Counted from the stretch's first letter, positions 24,324-33,673 are shown. The stretch is DNA of 64,000 bases from Mycolicibacterium peregrinum (GCF_001665625.1 NZ_LZSY01000171.1:38855-102854), one strand, 5' to 3'. Translations and numbers: made by a program. The notes: generated from the letters alone by a model not told the origin.

Positions 24324-26489
24324 TTATGCGGCGTCGGCGAGGGTCTCGATGTGGGTGGGCGTCACCCGCAACACGCCGGCGCTGGCGATGTCGTAGAACA
24401 GGCCGATGACGTTGACGCGACGGGCCAGCGGGTGAGCTTGCAGCGTCTGCACCTGCACGGCGATGTTGACCATCGACAGCTGATCGACCATGCCGAAGCC
24501 TGCCTCTGCCGCTGACTGCGCCACCGGGTGGCGGCCGTCGTCAAACGCCTCGATCGACGGATTGCCATGGGCCAGCCACGATTCCAGATGCTTGTCGCCC
24601 GCGTCGGTCTTGCCGAGCATCGCGGTCATGGCACCGCAGCTGGAGTGTCCGCACACCACGATCGAGCTGACCTCGAGCTTGTCGACGGCGAAGGCGATGG
24701 CCGCCTCGATCGACGCGTCGGCTTGGCCGGCCGGGATCATGTTGCCGACGTTGCGCACGGTGAACAGATCACCCGGCCCGCTGCTGGTGATGACGTTGGG
24801 CACCACCCGCGAATCGGCGCAGGTGAGGAACAGCGTCTCGGGCCGCTGCGCGTGCACCAGCTCCTGCATGTGCGGGCGCAGCACCGGGGCGGTGCGACGG
24901 TGGTAGGCGGCCAGGCCGTGCAGGACTGAGGACACCTCCTCGCGCTGCCACGAGCTCCACGGCACCACGCCGGAACGCTTGTCGAACGGCGTGAAGCCGC
25001 GCATCGGCGGCCCGGCCACCGCGCTGGCCATCTCGACGGCGCCGACATCGTGGATGTCGACCGTGCCGCCAGTGGCCACGTGCTGGCGCTGCCACTCTTC
25101 GATCGTCTCGTGCGCGGCGTGGTCGATGAAGTCGACCGACAGTTCCACGGTCACCGACGAGCCGGTCGGCACCTTGCCCAGTGCGCTGGTGAGCGTCGGA
25201 AGGGACAGGAAGGTGCACGAGCCTTCGATGGCGACGCGCCAGGTGTTCTCGCCGGTGGATTCGGACACGATGTTGGTGCGCACCACCCGCCACACGGTCA
25301 GTGCGACCGCCAGCGCCAGGCCGATCAGCACACCTTCGAGCAGGTTGAGGAACACCACACCCGCTGCCGTGACGGCGTACACCGCGAGGTCGCCTGTGCG
25401 CCTGGCGGTTTCGATGTGAGCACGCTTGACCAGCTGGCAGCCGATGACGATCAGGAGGCCGGCGAGTGCGGCGGTCGGGATCATCTGGGCCAAACCGGCG
25501 AACGGCACCGCGAAGATCAGGATCCAGACGCCGTGCAGGATGGCCGAGGCGCGGGTGCGGGCGCCGGCGGCGACGTTGGTCGAGCTGCGCACGATCACGC
25601 CGGTGACGGGCAGGCCGCCGATGGCGCCCGAGACCATGTTGGCCGTGCCCTGGCCGATCATCTCGCGGTCGAAGTTGGTGCGCGGTCCGGTGTGCATGCG
25701 ATCGACCGACACGGCCGACAGCAGGCTCTCGACGCTGGCGATCAACGCGATGGTGAGGACGCCTGCGGCGAACGCGCCCCAGTTGCCGTCGGGCAGGCTG
25801 GGCAGGGCCAGCGCATCCAGCAGGGAGCCGTTGATCTGGATGCGGGTGACGTCACCGAACGTCGGCAGCAACGACAGTGCGGTGACGCCGACGATGGCCA
25901 CCAGCGGACCGGGAACCTTCTTGATCGGGGCGGGCACCCAGCGCCACCCCACCAGAATCGCGATCACCAGTGCGCCCAGGATGACGCCGTGGCCGTGGGC
26001 GTTCATCAGCTGACCTGGCAGTTCGGTGACATTGGCCCAGGCGGAGCTGTTGGAGCTGCCGCCGAGCAGCACGTGGATCTGCTGCAGGGCGATGGTGATG
26101 CCGATGCCGGCCAGCATCGCGTGCACCACGACGGGGGAGATGGCCAGTGCGGCGCGTGCCACCCGGCTCAGTCCGAAGAGGATCTGGAGCACGCCGGCGC
26201 ACAGGGTGATGGCGCAGGTGACGGCCCAGCCGAACTGCGAGATGAGCCCGGCGACCACCACGGTGAGGCCGGCCGCGGGGCCGCTGACCTGCAGCGGGGA
26301 CCCGCCGAGGGCGCCGGCGAGGATGCCGCCGACGATCGCGGCGATGATCCCGGCGAGTACCGGGGCGCCGGAGGCCACAGCGATGCCCAGGGACAACGGC
26401 AGGGCGACCAGGAACACCACCAGCGAGGCGGGTAGGTCGTATCGCAGAACGGCCCGGGCCCGTTCTGCGAAATCAGTCGTTTGCTGCAT
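24324..26489 (-). CDS. SulP-family anion permease fused to a beta-carbonic anhydrase
   Basis: 721 aa. Residues about 15-405 are a SulP permease with ten or more hydrophobic spans. About 415-490 is a STAS-like segment. About 515-721 is a beta-class carbonic anhydrase whose zinc ligands and dyad are visible: Cys557-x-Asp559-x-Arg561, and His615-x-x-Cys618. The fusion implies that CO2 hydration is coupled to bicarbonate, sulfate or proton movement at the membrane. M. tuberculosis Rv3273 has the same architecture. ATG 26489 has a strong ribosome site (GGAGG) 7 nt upstream; the longer frame to 26645 has none. Transported ion not determinable. Confidence 0.9.
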   Translation of the reverse strand: MQQTTDFAERARAVLRYDLPASLVVFLVALPLSLGIAVASGAPVLAGIIAAIVGGILAGALGGSPLQVSGPAAGLTVVVAGLISQFGWAVTCAITLCAGVLQILFGLSRVARAALAISPVVVHAMLAGIGITIALQQIHVLLGGSSNSSAWANVTELPGQLMNAHGHGVILGALVIAILVGWRWVPAPIKKVPGPLVAIVGVTALSLLPTFGDVTRIQINGSLLDALALPSLPDGNWGAFAAGVLTIALIASVESLLSAVSVDRMHTGPRTNFDREMIGQGTANMVSGAIGGLPVTGVIVRSSTNVAAGARTRASAILHGVWILIFAVPFAGLAQMIPTAALAGLLIVIGCQLVKRAHIETARRTGDLAVYAVTAAGVVFLNLLEGVLIGLALAVALTVWRVVRTNIVSESTGENTWRVAIEGSCTFLSLPTLTSALGKVPTGSSVTVELSVDFIDHAAHETIEEWQRQHVATGGTVDIHDVGAVEMASAVAGPPMRGFTPFDKRSGVVPWSSWQREEVSSVLHGLAAYHRRTAPVLRPHMQELVHAQRPETLFLTCADSRVVPNVITSSGPGDLFTVRNVGNMIPAGQADASIEAAIAFAVDKLEVSSIVVCGHSSCGAMTAMLGKTDAGDKHLESWLAHGNPSIEAFDDGRHPVAQSAAEAGFGMVDQLSMVNIAVQVQTLQAHPLARRVNVIGLFYDIASAGVLRVTPTHIETLADAA

Positions 26490-26964
26490 TGCACTCCTCC
26501 GTGTGGAGATGGTCATGCGCGGACCCGCCGCGTTGCAGGTCCGCGCAAAGTTATTGACGCCGTTGTCGGTGAACAACTTCGAAAGGTGTTGGAGCACAGC
26601 GCGACACAAGCCGGCTGAGTTCAGATGTAGCTCGGCAACACCCAATTGCTATGGGCGAGAGTATTTATCGCTGTAAGCAGGCGCAAGGAAGTTTGTGCCA
26701 TGCATAGAGAACCCAAATGTTTCATAGGTGTGTCATTCGGTGAATATGACTGGTGTGCAGGGAAAACCGTTTGACGCATGAGGGGTGCGGCACCGATTGT
26801 TCACCAAATTGTTTCGAAAAGATATGTATTGCACCGAATCTCGGCTGGATCACGATTTCATATGAAGGTGATGTGAGTCATAGGGGTCGGTGGGTGAACG
26901 GCATTCCCTTAGAACTCCATATGAACTCCGTGACAACGGTCTGTGTACTCCGCACAATGGAAAC
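26490..26964. other. intergenic region upstream of the SulP fusion and the response regulator
   Basis: 475 bp without a convincing gene, and more A+T-rich than its surroundings from about 26640. It must hold the divergent promoters of the SulP fusion and the two-component operon. A 10-bp palindrome TTCATATGAA lies at 26857-26866, and a related CCATATGAA at 26917-26925. They may be binding sites of the response regulator, but that is only a guess. Confidence 0.5.
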
Positions 26965-27738
26965 ATGACGACGATGTCCGTTTCCCCCCGTGCCCAGCAA
27001 CCGCGCCAGGCCATCCTCGGACAGTTGCCGAAGATCCATCGCGCCGACGGATCTGCGATTCGCGTACTGCTGGTCGACGATGAGCCGGCGCTGACCAACC
27101 TGGTGAAGATGGCCCTGCACTACGAGGGCTGGGAGGTCGACGTGGCCCACAACGGCCATGATGCCGTAGCCAAGTTCGACGAGATCGAACCTGACGTCGT
27201 GGTCCTCGACATCATGCTGCCCGATATCGACGGGTTGCAGATTCTGCAGCGGGTCCGTGAGGCCGACGGCTACACGCCCACGTTGTTCCTGACCGCCAGG
27301 GATTCGGTGCTTGACCGGGTATCCGGCCTCACCGCGGGCGCCGACGACTACATGACCAAACCGTTCAGCCTCGAGGAGCTGGTGGCCCGGCTGCGCGGGT
27401 TGCTGCGCCGCTCCAGCCACACCACACCGCCTGCCGACGAGACCCTCAAGGTCGGCGACATGGTGCTCGACGGGGCCAGCCGAGAGGTCACCCGCGGCGG
27501 TGAGCCGATCAACCTCACCGTGACGGAGTTCGAGCTGCTGCGCTACCTGATGCGGAATCCGCGCCGTGCGCTGAGCCGTGCCGAGATCCTCGACCGGGTG
27601 TGGAACTACGGGTTCGGCGGAAAGTCCAGCATCGTCGACCTCTACATCTCCTACCTGCGCAAAAAGGTCGATACCGACCGCGAACCGATGATCCACACCG
27701 TGCGTGGCGTCGGCTACATGCTGCGCCCGGCCTCGTGA
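26965..27738 (+). CDS. OmpR/PhoB-family response regulator (PhoP/TrcR-like)
   Basis: 257 aa. Receiver domain about 32-145: acidic pair Asp38/Asp39, phosphoacceptor Asp82 (VVVLDIMLPDIDG), Thr110 and Lys132 (MTKPFS). Winged-helix DNA-binding domain about 155-257, ending YISYLRKKVDTDREPMIHTVRGVGYMLRP. A 30-residue N-terminal extension precedes the receiver. It is transcribed with the sensor kinase 7 nt downstream. The length equals that of M. tuberculosis TrcR, and the receiver also resembles PhoP, so orthology is not settled. ATG 26965 is preferred to 26890, which has no ribosome site. Confidence 0.9.
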   Translation: MTTMSVSPRAQQPRQAILGQLPKIHRADGSAIRVLLVDDEPALTNLVKMALHYEGWEVDVAHNGHDAVAKFDEIEPDVVVLDIMLPDIDGLQILQRVREADGYTPTLFLTARDSVLDRVSGLTAGADDYMTKPFSLEELVARLRGLLRRSSHTTPPADETLKVGDMVLDGASREVTRGGEPINLTVTEFELLRYLMRNPRRALSRAEILDRVWNYGFGGKSSIVDLYISYLRKKVDTDREPMIHTVRGVGYMLRPAS

Positions 27739-27745
27739 CCCACTG

Positions 27746-29260
27746 ATGCCGCCCAGGCGTTGGGGGCCGCGCTCACTGCGCCGGCAATTGGTACTGGGCG
27801 TCAGTGCGCTCGTCACCGTGGTGCTGTTCGCCGTCGGCGCGTTGTCCGTGTACAGCTTGCACACCTATGTGACGACGATGAGCGATACCGAGGTGTCGCG
27901 GTCGTTGGCGGCGTTCAGCCATTCCCTTGAGAAATGGCGGGAGAGCCGTACCGATCACGAGCTCGCGTCAGACACCGAGGCGCTCACGGCGTTCGTCGGA
28001 CAGGCTCCGGGCAACCTGATCGCGGTGCTGCACGACGGCGAGGTGATCCAGTCGGCGGTGTTCTCCGACGGTGAGCCGCACCCCGCGCCGGCAGCGGTGA
28101 CCGCCGCACTCGACCAGTACGACTGGACCGACGAGCAGCCGCGCACGGTGAAGCTTCCGGTGTTGGGCTCCTATCGATTGGCCAGTCAGCCTGCAGGGAA
28201 CGGCGACATGCTGGTCTCCGGGGTGTCGCTGGACAGCGCCAACATGGTGATCGCCCGCAAGACGGTGACCGTCGGGGTGATGATCGTCATCGCCCTGATC
28301 GTCACCGCGTTGGGCACGGTCGCGGTGGTGCGCTATGCACTGCGGCCGTTGAGCCGGGTGGCGGCCACTGCGGCCAAGGTGGCGAAATTGCCGTTGGACG
28401 GTGGCGATCACCGCATCACGACACGGGTACGGGACAAGGACACCGATCCGGACACTGAGGTCGGCCTGGTGGGGGACACGCTCAACCAGCTGCTGGCCAA
28501 TGTCGACAGCGCGCTGGCCGCGCTGGCCGAGTCCGACCGGCGCACCCGGCAGTTCCTCACCGATGCCAGCCACGAGCTGCGCACGCCACTGGCGGCGATC
28601 CAGGGCTATGCCGAGCTCACCCGGCAGGACAGCGCGAACCTACCGCCGACCACCGAATACGCCCTGGCCCGCATCGAGGCCGAGGCGCGACGGATGACCG
28701 GGCTGGTCAGCGACCTGCTGCTGTTGTCGCGGTTGAGTGAAGGACAGGAACTGGAGACCGACGACATCGACCTGAGCGATCTGGTGGTGGACGCCATCAA
28801 CGACGTGGCGGTGGGCGCACCCGAGCATCACTGGGTGGCCGAGCTGCCCGACGATCCGCTCTGGGTGCGCGGGGACCTCGCCCGGCTGCACCAGGTGATC
28901 AGCAATCTGTTGACGAATGCCCGGATACACACGCCGCCTGGTGTGACGGTCGCCATTGCGTTGACCGAGGCCGGAGAATTCGCAGAATTGACGGTCACCG
29001 ATGACGGCCCCGGAATTGATGCCGAATTGTTGCCGAATCTATTTGGCCGGTTTGTCAGGGCGGATAAATCGCGGTCGCGGGAATTGGGTAGCACCGGGTT
29101 GGGGCTGGCTATCGTGGCCTCGATCGTCGAGGCGCACCAGGGGACCGTTGCTGTCGCCTCAAAGCCTGGTCGCACGGTGTTTACTGTGCGGATCCCCCTC
29201 GCTACCGACGTCGCCCCGGAGACGGTCGCCGCCCATGCGAAAAATATGAATCGGGCCTGA
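27746..29260 (+). CDS. sensor histidine kinase
   Basis: 504 aa. Membrane helix 1 about 13-36, a periplasmic sensor region about 40-172, helix 2 about 174-197, and HAMP about 198-262. The H-box has His276 in DASHELRTPLAAIQGYAEL, the N-box is NLLTNARIHTPPG, and the G-boxes are DDGPGI and GSTGLGLAIV. It phosphorylates the response regulator encoded just upstream; the two genes are 7 nt apart. The signal sensed is unknown. The size is close to mycobacterial TrcS (about 509 aa). ATG 27746 was chosen because the alternative at 27704 lies inside the regulator gene. Confidence 0.9.
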   Translation: MPPRRWGPRSLRRQLVLGVSALVTVVLFAVGALSVYSLHTYVTTMSDTEVSRSLAAFSHSLEKWRESRTDHELASDTEALTAFVGQAPGNLIAVLHDGEVIQSAVFSDGEPHPAPAAVTAALDQYDWTDEQPRTVKLPVLGSYRLASQPAGNGDMLVSGVSLDSANMVIARKTVTVGVMIVIALIVTALGTVAVVRYALRPLSRVAATAAKVAKLPLDGGDHRITTRVRDKDTDPDTEVGLVGDTLNQLLANVDSALAALAESDRRTRQFLTDASHELRTPLAAIQGYAELTRQDSANLPPTTEYALARIEAEARRMTGLVSDLLLLSRLSEGQELETDDIDLSDLVVDAINDVAVGAPEHHWVAELPDDPLWVRGDLARLHQVISNLLTNARIHTPPGVTVAIALTEAGEFAELTVTDDGPGIDAELLPNLFGRFVRADKSRSRELGSTGLGLAIVASIVEAHQGTVAVASKPGRTVFTVRIPLATDVAPETVAAHAKNMNRA

Positions 29261-29382
29261 ATATTCTTTGACGGCCGAGCTGTATGCGGTAATTCGTATG
29301 TGTTCAATATGAGTTGATGGACCCTGGTGAAATGGCTCTTTAGGCTGGAACTACCTCAGCAAGAGAAAGGCCAGGTAATTCA

Positions 29383-29697
29383 ATGGTGAACATCTGGAAA
29401 ACTGTTGCCATCGCCTCCGTGGGAGCCGGTCTGGCATTGGGCGCGCTGGCAGCCCCGGCCGCCGCGGCGCCCGGCGGCACAGGGTCGGCGCAGCAGACGA
29501 TCAAGCAACTGGAGGACGAGGGCTACCGCGTCATCCTGTCCCGCGTCGGCAGCGGGTCGATCAATGACTGCAACGTCAAGGCGGTCCGTCCCGGCCGCGA
29601 CATCACCGAACTGAAGGCCGCGCCGCGGGGCAACACCGAGGAGCGTGTCCGCTACACCACGGTCTACGTCGACCTCGCCTGCGGTCAGGACAAGTAG
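29383..29697 (+). CDS. small secreted protein, mycobacterial
   Basis: 104 aa with a classical signal peptide (MVNIWKTVAIASVGAGLALGALAAPAAAA, cleavage near residue 29). The mature part is about 75 residues, containing QQTIKQLEDEGYRVILSRVG and two Cys (DCNVKAV, LACGQD) that could form one disulfide. No enzymatic motif is visible and no function is assigned. A ribosome site (AGAAAGG) lies upstream of ATG. It follows the two-component operon by 122 bp and could be a target of it, but nothing in the sequence proves that. Confidence 0.75.
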   Translation: MVNIWKTVAIASVGAGLALGALAAPAAAAPGGTGSAQQTIKQLEDEGYRVILSRVGSGSINDCNVKAVRPGRDITELKAAPRGNTEERVRYTTVYVDLACGQDK

Positions 29698-29738
29698 CCC
29701 CCAGCCCCGGAGCGGTGGACCGTTCTATCGCCCCGGGT

Positions 29739-29744
29739 TAGGGT
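29739..29744 (+). promoter_or_regulatory. -10 box for a leaderless transcript
   Basis: TAGGGT fits TANNNT and ends exactly 6 nt before the GTG at 29751. Confidence 0.4.
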
Positions 29745-29750
29745 GGCGGC

Positions 29751-30266
29751 GTGCTGAGCAGAGTGGTGATTGGCCTGGTGAGCGCCGCGGGAGCGGCAGT
29801 GATGAGCGTGCCCGGTGCCGCACTCGCGGAGCCCGATCCCGCGCCTGCCGCCCCCAATGTCAACGCGTACGCACCGGTCAAGACCTCCGAATACGCGGTG
29901 ATGGACAAGACCTGGTACGCGTTCAGCGTCCCTGAGGGCATCACCTGCGTGATTCAGCGCAACGGCAGCTACGGCTGCAGCGGACCGATCCCCGCCGCGC
30001 CCAACGGGGCCAACCTGGTCAGCGGCGGGCCGGGAGTACCCGGGTTCGCCAGTTCGCCGGCCCCCGTCTTCGCAGTCGTCGAGAACCCCAAGCCGTTGCC
30101 GCCCAATTCGCGGCTCAGCTATCAGACGGTGAGCTGCGGCACCGACGGGGTGACCACCTCATGCATCGACGGGCGCAATCAGGCGGGCTTCGTGATCAGC
30201 CCGGCGGGCAGCTTCGTCATCGGTGAGCAGGAGTCGGACTTCAAGCCCACCTTCCAGATCGGCTGA
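29751..30266 (+). CDS. secreted hypothetical protein
   Basis: 171 aa. The signal peptide ends at about residue 26 (GAALAEPD). The mature protein is Pro/Ala-rich at first, then a compact domain with four Cys (GITCVIQ, GYGCSGP, VSCGTDG, TTSCIDG), consistent with two disulfides outside the cell. It resembles conserved mycobacterial secreted proteins of unknown function. The GTG start is supported by the -10 box 6 nt upstream. It converges on the permease gene with 3 bp between stops. Confidence 0.75.
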   Translation: MLSRVVIGLVSAAGAAVMSVPGAALAEPDPAPAAPNVNAYAPVKTSEYAVMDKTWYAFSVPEGITCVIQRNGSYGCSGPIPAAPNGANLVSGGPGVPGFASSPAPVFAVVENPKPLPPNSRLSYQTVSCGTDGVTTSCIDGRNQAGFVISPAGSFVIGEQESDFKPTFQIG

Positions 30267-30269
30267 GGC

Positions 30270-31709
30270 TCAGCCGATTCCTTCGAGCGTTTCCATGTCG
30301 CTGGTGCCGATCTTCGCGATCACTTCCGGTGACCGTCGGCTCAGAATCCAGTACCAGGCCAGTGCGGCGGCAACGGTCGCCAGGAACAACCACGGGATCA
30401 CGTTGAGCGGGTAGGCCGGCACCGGATACACGTTGGCGTAGAACACATATGCCATTGATCCGATGGCGAGCGCGGCGGCGGGCCACACCAGCGGAACACG
30501 GACCTTGATGCTGCGCAGGAACACCACGGCTGCGATCGCAGCTGCGGCGTAGGCCACCATGTAACCGTAGGTCCCGTAGGTGTCCACCCAGGTCACGACG
30601 TCCATCGCGTCGACGCCTGCCAGGTACAGGACCACCGGCACCGCGATCACCAGGGGGCTGACTGAGATCAGCGCACGGTGCGGGGTCAGGTGCGTCGGGT
30701 GGGTCCGGCCGATCGCCGACGGAACCACACCCTCCTTACCCATCACGTACAAGATGCGGCCGATGACGTTCATCGGAGCGACCACCACGGCGAAAAACGA
30801 TGCGGCGATACCGAAGTTGAGGATCGGGTTGAACCAGCCCGGCATACCGACCAGGGTCGCGAGATCGTTGAGCGGTTGGGCGGATTCGCCGAGCTCGGGT
30901 CCCAGCGCGGCCACCTGGGTGTAGGCGGCGAAGACGTACAGCACACCCACGCCTGCGGCACTCCACATGATGGCCCGCGGCACCGCGCGGTAGGGATCCC
31001 TGGCTTCGCGGGCCAGGGCGTCAGCGCTGGAGAACCCGACGAATCCCAGGATCGCCAACACCATGCCCACCGCGATACCCGACGGTTTGGCGCCGGTCAG
31101 GTCGAACTGATCGGCATCGAAAGCGCTCGCCCCCAGGTGCACCAGGGTGAAGATCAGCAGCAGGATGATGATGGACACCGAAACCAGTTCCAGCACAAGC
31201 GAAACCCGCGCCGAGAGCCGGATGCCGCGGATGGTGAACAAGGTGGCCAGCGCACCCAGAACGGCGGCCAGCACGATCTGCGCGGCCACTCCGTGGATCG
31301 GAATGCCGAGTTGGTTGAGCAGGGTGGCGGTGTAAGCCACCGAGCCGCTCAGGGAACCCGCGGCGATGCCGAAGCATCCGATGATCAGGCTGACGCCGGT
31401 CAGGTAGGCGCCGAACGGTCCCAGTGCGGTCGCGGCGTAGCTGTACAGCGAACCCGCGCTCGAACGGCGCTTGGCGAACTGCGAGATGCAGTAGCCCACC
31501 GAGAGAATCACGACGGTGGCCAGGGCGAACGAGACCCAGGTGCCGTTACTGGCGGTGGTGTAGATGGCGGCGGCGGTGAATGCGATGACGGCGCTGGGCG
31601 CGATGTTGGCGATGGCCTGCGCGGCCAGTTCGCCACCGCCCATCACCCCGCGGCGCAGGCCCGCATCCCCGGTCGGGGTCTCGGCCCGGGTCTGAAGATC
31701 TTCAGTCAC
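30270..31709 (-). CDS. APC-family amino acid/amine permease
   Basis: 479 aa with about twelve hydrophobic spans. APC-superfamily features include GxG-rich helix 1 (ANIAPSAVIAFTAAAIY), the helix-2 region AKRRSSAGSLYSYAATALGP, and GFVGFSSADALAREARDPYRAVPRAI in the helix 6-7 loop. It probably imports an amino acid or polyamine with protons. It follows the alcohol dehydrogenase gene by 18 nt on the same strand and is probably co-transcribed. The divergent XRE-cupin regulator resembles controllers of amine or amino-acid catabolism. Confidence 0.87.
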   Translation of the reverse strand: MTEDLQTRAETPTGDAGLRRGVMGGGELAAQAIANIAPSAVIAFTAAAIYTTASNGTWVSFALATVVILSVGYCISQFAKRRSSAGSLYSYAATALGPFGAYLTGVSLIIGCFGIAAGSLSGSVAYTATLLNQLGIPIHGVAAQIVLAAVLGALATLFTIRGIRLSARVSLVLELVSVSIIILLLIFTLVHLGASAFDADQFDLTGAKPSGIAVGMVLAILGFVGFSSADALAREARDPYRAVPRAIMWSAAGVGVLYVFAAYTQVAALGPELGESAQPLNDLATLVGMPGWFNPILNFGIAASFFAVVVAPMNVIGRILYVMGKEGVVPSAIGRTHPTHLTPHRALISVSPLVIAVPVVLYLAGVDAMDVVTWVDTYGTYGYMVAYAAAAIAAVVFLRSIKVRVPLVWPAAALAIGSMAYVFYANVYPVPAYPLNVIPWLFLATVAAALAWYWILSRRSPEVIAKIGTSDMETLEGIG

Positions 31710-31727
31710 TTGGGATCTCGATTCTTC

Positions 31728-32873
31728 TCAGGCGTTCGGGACGAGGAGTTGGCGCAATGCGTGGCCGGCGGCCAGATCGTCGAGAGCGTCCGCGGCTTCG
31801 GCCAGGGGGCGCCGGGCGGAGATCATCGAGGCCAGGTCGAGGTTGCCCGCCATCACCTCGTCGACCAGCTGCGGGATGTCGCGCTCGGGAACCGCCGAGC
31901 CGTAGTTTGAGCCCAGGATCCGTTGATCGGCTTCGGCCAGTGCGAGCGGGTCGAAGCTGGCCCGCTCACCGGCAGGCGGGAGCCCGACGATGACGGCGGC
32001 CCCGCCGAGGCCCAGTGCCGCGATGGCCTGCTCGGTGGTGGCGATCTTGCCGATGGCGTCGAAGATGTAGTCGTATCCGTCGGGCAGCACCTCGCGCAGG
32101 GCTACCACGACGTCCTCGACCCCCGAGGCATCGACGGTATCGGTGGCGCCGAGTTTTCTTGCCAGGGAGAGCTTTTCGGCGACGACGTCGACCGCCACGA
32201 TGCGTGACGCGCCGGCCAGTCGGGCGCCCTGGACGCAGGCCAGACCCACCCCGCCGCAGCCGATCACCGCGACGGTCGAATCGGGTTGCACGTCGGCGGT
32301 ATTGCGCACCGCGCCCACTCCGGTGGCGATCGCACAACCCACGATCGCGATGTCTTCCAGTGGCGCATCCTTGCGGACCTTGATCGCGCCGCTGCGGGGG
32401 ACCACGACCTGCTCGGCGTAGGAGGACACCCCGAGGTAGTGGTGGATCTGGCCGCGCTCGTTGGACAGCCGGGTGGTTCCGTCGTACAGGGTGCCGCCGG
32501 TGGACACGACCGACGCCACCAGCGCGCACTGGGCCGGCCGGCCGGCCTGGCAGGCGCGGCATTCACCGCAGCCCGGCACCCAGCTGAGCACCACATGATC
32601 GCCGGGTTCGAGGTCGTCGACGCCGGGGCCGACCGAGGTGACCACGCCGGATCCCTCGTGTCCCAGCACCACCGGCGCCGGGACATCCCAGGCGCCGGTG
32701 GTGACGTGCAGGTCGGAGTGGCAGACGCCGGCGGCCGCGATCCGGACCCGCACCTCGCCGGGGCCGGGGGCAGCGAGGTCGACGTGCTCGATGCTGATGG
32801 TTCCGTTGCCGTCAAGGACAGCGGCCTGAATCCGCGTCGACTCGCTGGTGGGTTCGGTTGCAGGTGCAGACAC
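31728..32873 (-). CDS. zinc-dependent alcohol dehydrogenase
   Basis: 381 aa, MDR superfamily. Catalytic zinc ligands: Cys51, His72/Glu73 and a later Cys in the IVGCA segment. Structural zinc ligands: Cys102, 105, 108 and 116. The NAD(P) Rossmann motif is VIGCGGVGLACVQGA. It oxidises or reduces an alcohol/aldehyde pair; the substrate is unknown. GTG 32873 has AAAGG upstream and starts close to the domain; the longer frame to 33044 overlaps the divergent gene and its operator. Divergent from the XRE-cupin regulator. Confidence 0.88.
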   Translation of the reverse strand: MSAPATEPTSESTRIQAAVLDGNGTISIEHVDLAAPGPGEVRVRIAAAGVCHSDLHVTTGAWDVPAPVVLGHEGSGVVTSVGPGVDDLEPGDHVVLSWVPGCGECRACQAGRPAQCALVASVVSTGGTLYDGTTRLSNERGQIHHYLGVSSYAEQVVVPRSGAIKVRKDAPLEDIAIVGCAIATGVGAVRNTADVQPDSTVAVIGCGGVGLACVQGARLAGASRIVAVDVVAEKLSLARKLGATDTVDASGVEDVVVALREVLPDGYDYIFDAIGKIATTEQAIAALGLGGAAVIVGLPPAGERASFDPLALAEADQRILGSNYGSAVPERDIPQLVDEVMAGNLDLASMISARRPLAEAADALDDLAAGHALRQLLVPNA

Positions 32874-32926
32874 CGCGTGCCTTTCTGTGCTTTGGGGGCA
32901 CCGCCCACGTGTAGGGTTCAATGCCA

Positions 32927-32947
32927 TAAAACAATGGCTGTGTTTTA
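32927..32947. promoter_or_regulatory. inverted repeat in the ADH / XRE-cupin divergent promoter
   Basis: TAAAACA and TGTTTTA (perfect 7-bp arms, 7-bp spacer) lie about midway between the two start codons. The location suits an operator for the adjacent regulator. Confidence 0.5.
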
Positions 32948-32989
32948 CACCACTAAACGAACGGGCGTCAACAGGAAGGGGGAGCCTCA

Positions 32990-33619
32990 GTGGCGGACGG
33001 GGGCCAGACCGGCACGGAGACCGGTATGGGGCGGGCCGGGGCACGGCTGCGTGAGTTCCGCGGTCAGCGCGGATTGAGCCTGACCGAGGTGGCCGCCCGG
33101 GCCGAGGTGACCAAGGGCTTCTTGAGTCTGGCCGAGCGGGGGATGACCAACGTGTCGGTCCCGGTGCTGATGCGCATCTGCGATGCCTTGGAGATCGGCA
33201 TCGGTGATCTGTTCGAGTACCCCTCGGCGCCCGTGGTGCGCAGCGGAGCCGGTGCGCCGCTGGAGATGGGCGGACACGGGGTCAGGGAAGAGTTGCTGAC
33301 CCCGAAGACCGAACACCATGTGCAGGTGATGCACACCATCATGCGGCCGGGCGGTGGTTCGGGAGGGGCCTATCGGCTCGATGCCGCAACGATTTTCGTC
33401 TACGTGCTCAAGGGTGGACTCAGCATCACCGTCGAGGGCCAGACCACGTTGCTCGACATCGGCGACAGCATGACCTTCGGTGCGACCCAACTGCATGACT
33501 GGCACAACCCGACCGACGACGAGGCCGAGGTGCTCTGGACCATCGCCCCGCCGGTCGGGGCCGAGGACTTCCGCGCAGCGGTGCGCGGCGTCGAGCCGGG
33601 TTCCGCGAAAGTGACGTAG
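32990..33619 (+). CDS. XRE-family transcriptional regulator with cupin domain
   Basis: 209 aa. An HTH of the XRE type spans about 17-75 (LREFRGQRGLSLTEVAARAEVTKGFLSLAERG). A cupin ligand-sensing domain spans about 110-190, with GGGSGGAY, FVYVLKGGLSITVEGQ, GDSMTFGATQLHDWHNP. This architecture is common in PuuR-like regulators that respond to amines or small metabolites. GTG 32990 follows a strong Shine-Dalgarno (AGGAAGGGGGA). It probably controls the divergent dehydrogenase-permease operon; the inverted repeat between them is a candidate site. Confidence 0.87.
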   Translation: MADGGQTGTETGMGRAGARLREFRGQRGLSLTEVAARAEVTKGFLSLAERGMTNVSVPVLMRICDALEIGIGDLFEYPSAPVVRSGAGAPLEMGGHGVREELLTPKTEHHVQVMHTIMRPGGGSGGAYRLDAATIFVYVLKGGLSITVEGQTTLLDIGDSMTFGATQLHDWHNPTDDEAEVLWTIAPPVGAEDFRAAVRGVEPGSAKVT

Positions 33620-33635
33620 AGGTCGAAGGCAAGCG

Positions 33636-33665
33636 ACCGAGAGCGACCACAGCGTCACTCTCGGT
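33636..33665. terminator. bidirectional hairpin between the regulator gene and gpsA
   Basis: 11-bp arms with one G-T pairing (33636-33646 and 33655-33665) and an 8-nt loop, between convergent stops at 33619 and 33674. Confidence 0.55.
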
Positions 33666-33673
33666 GAGGAAAA

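Noticed and set aside
25050..26435. Long plus-strand frame opposite the SulP fusion
   Set aside because: Shadow of the high-G+C coding strand, with Gly/Asp/His-rich translation and no motifs.
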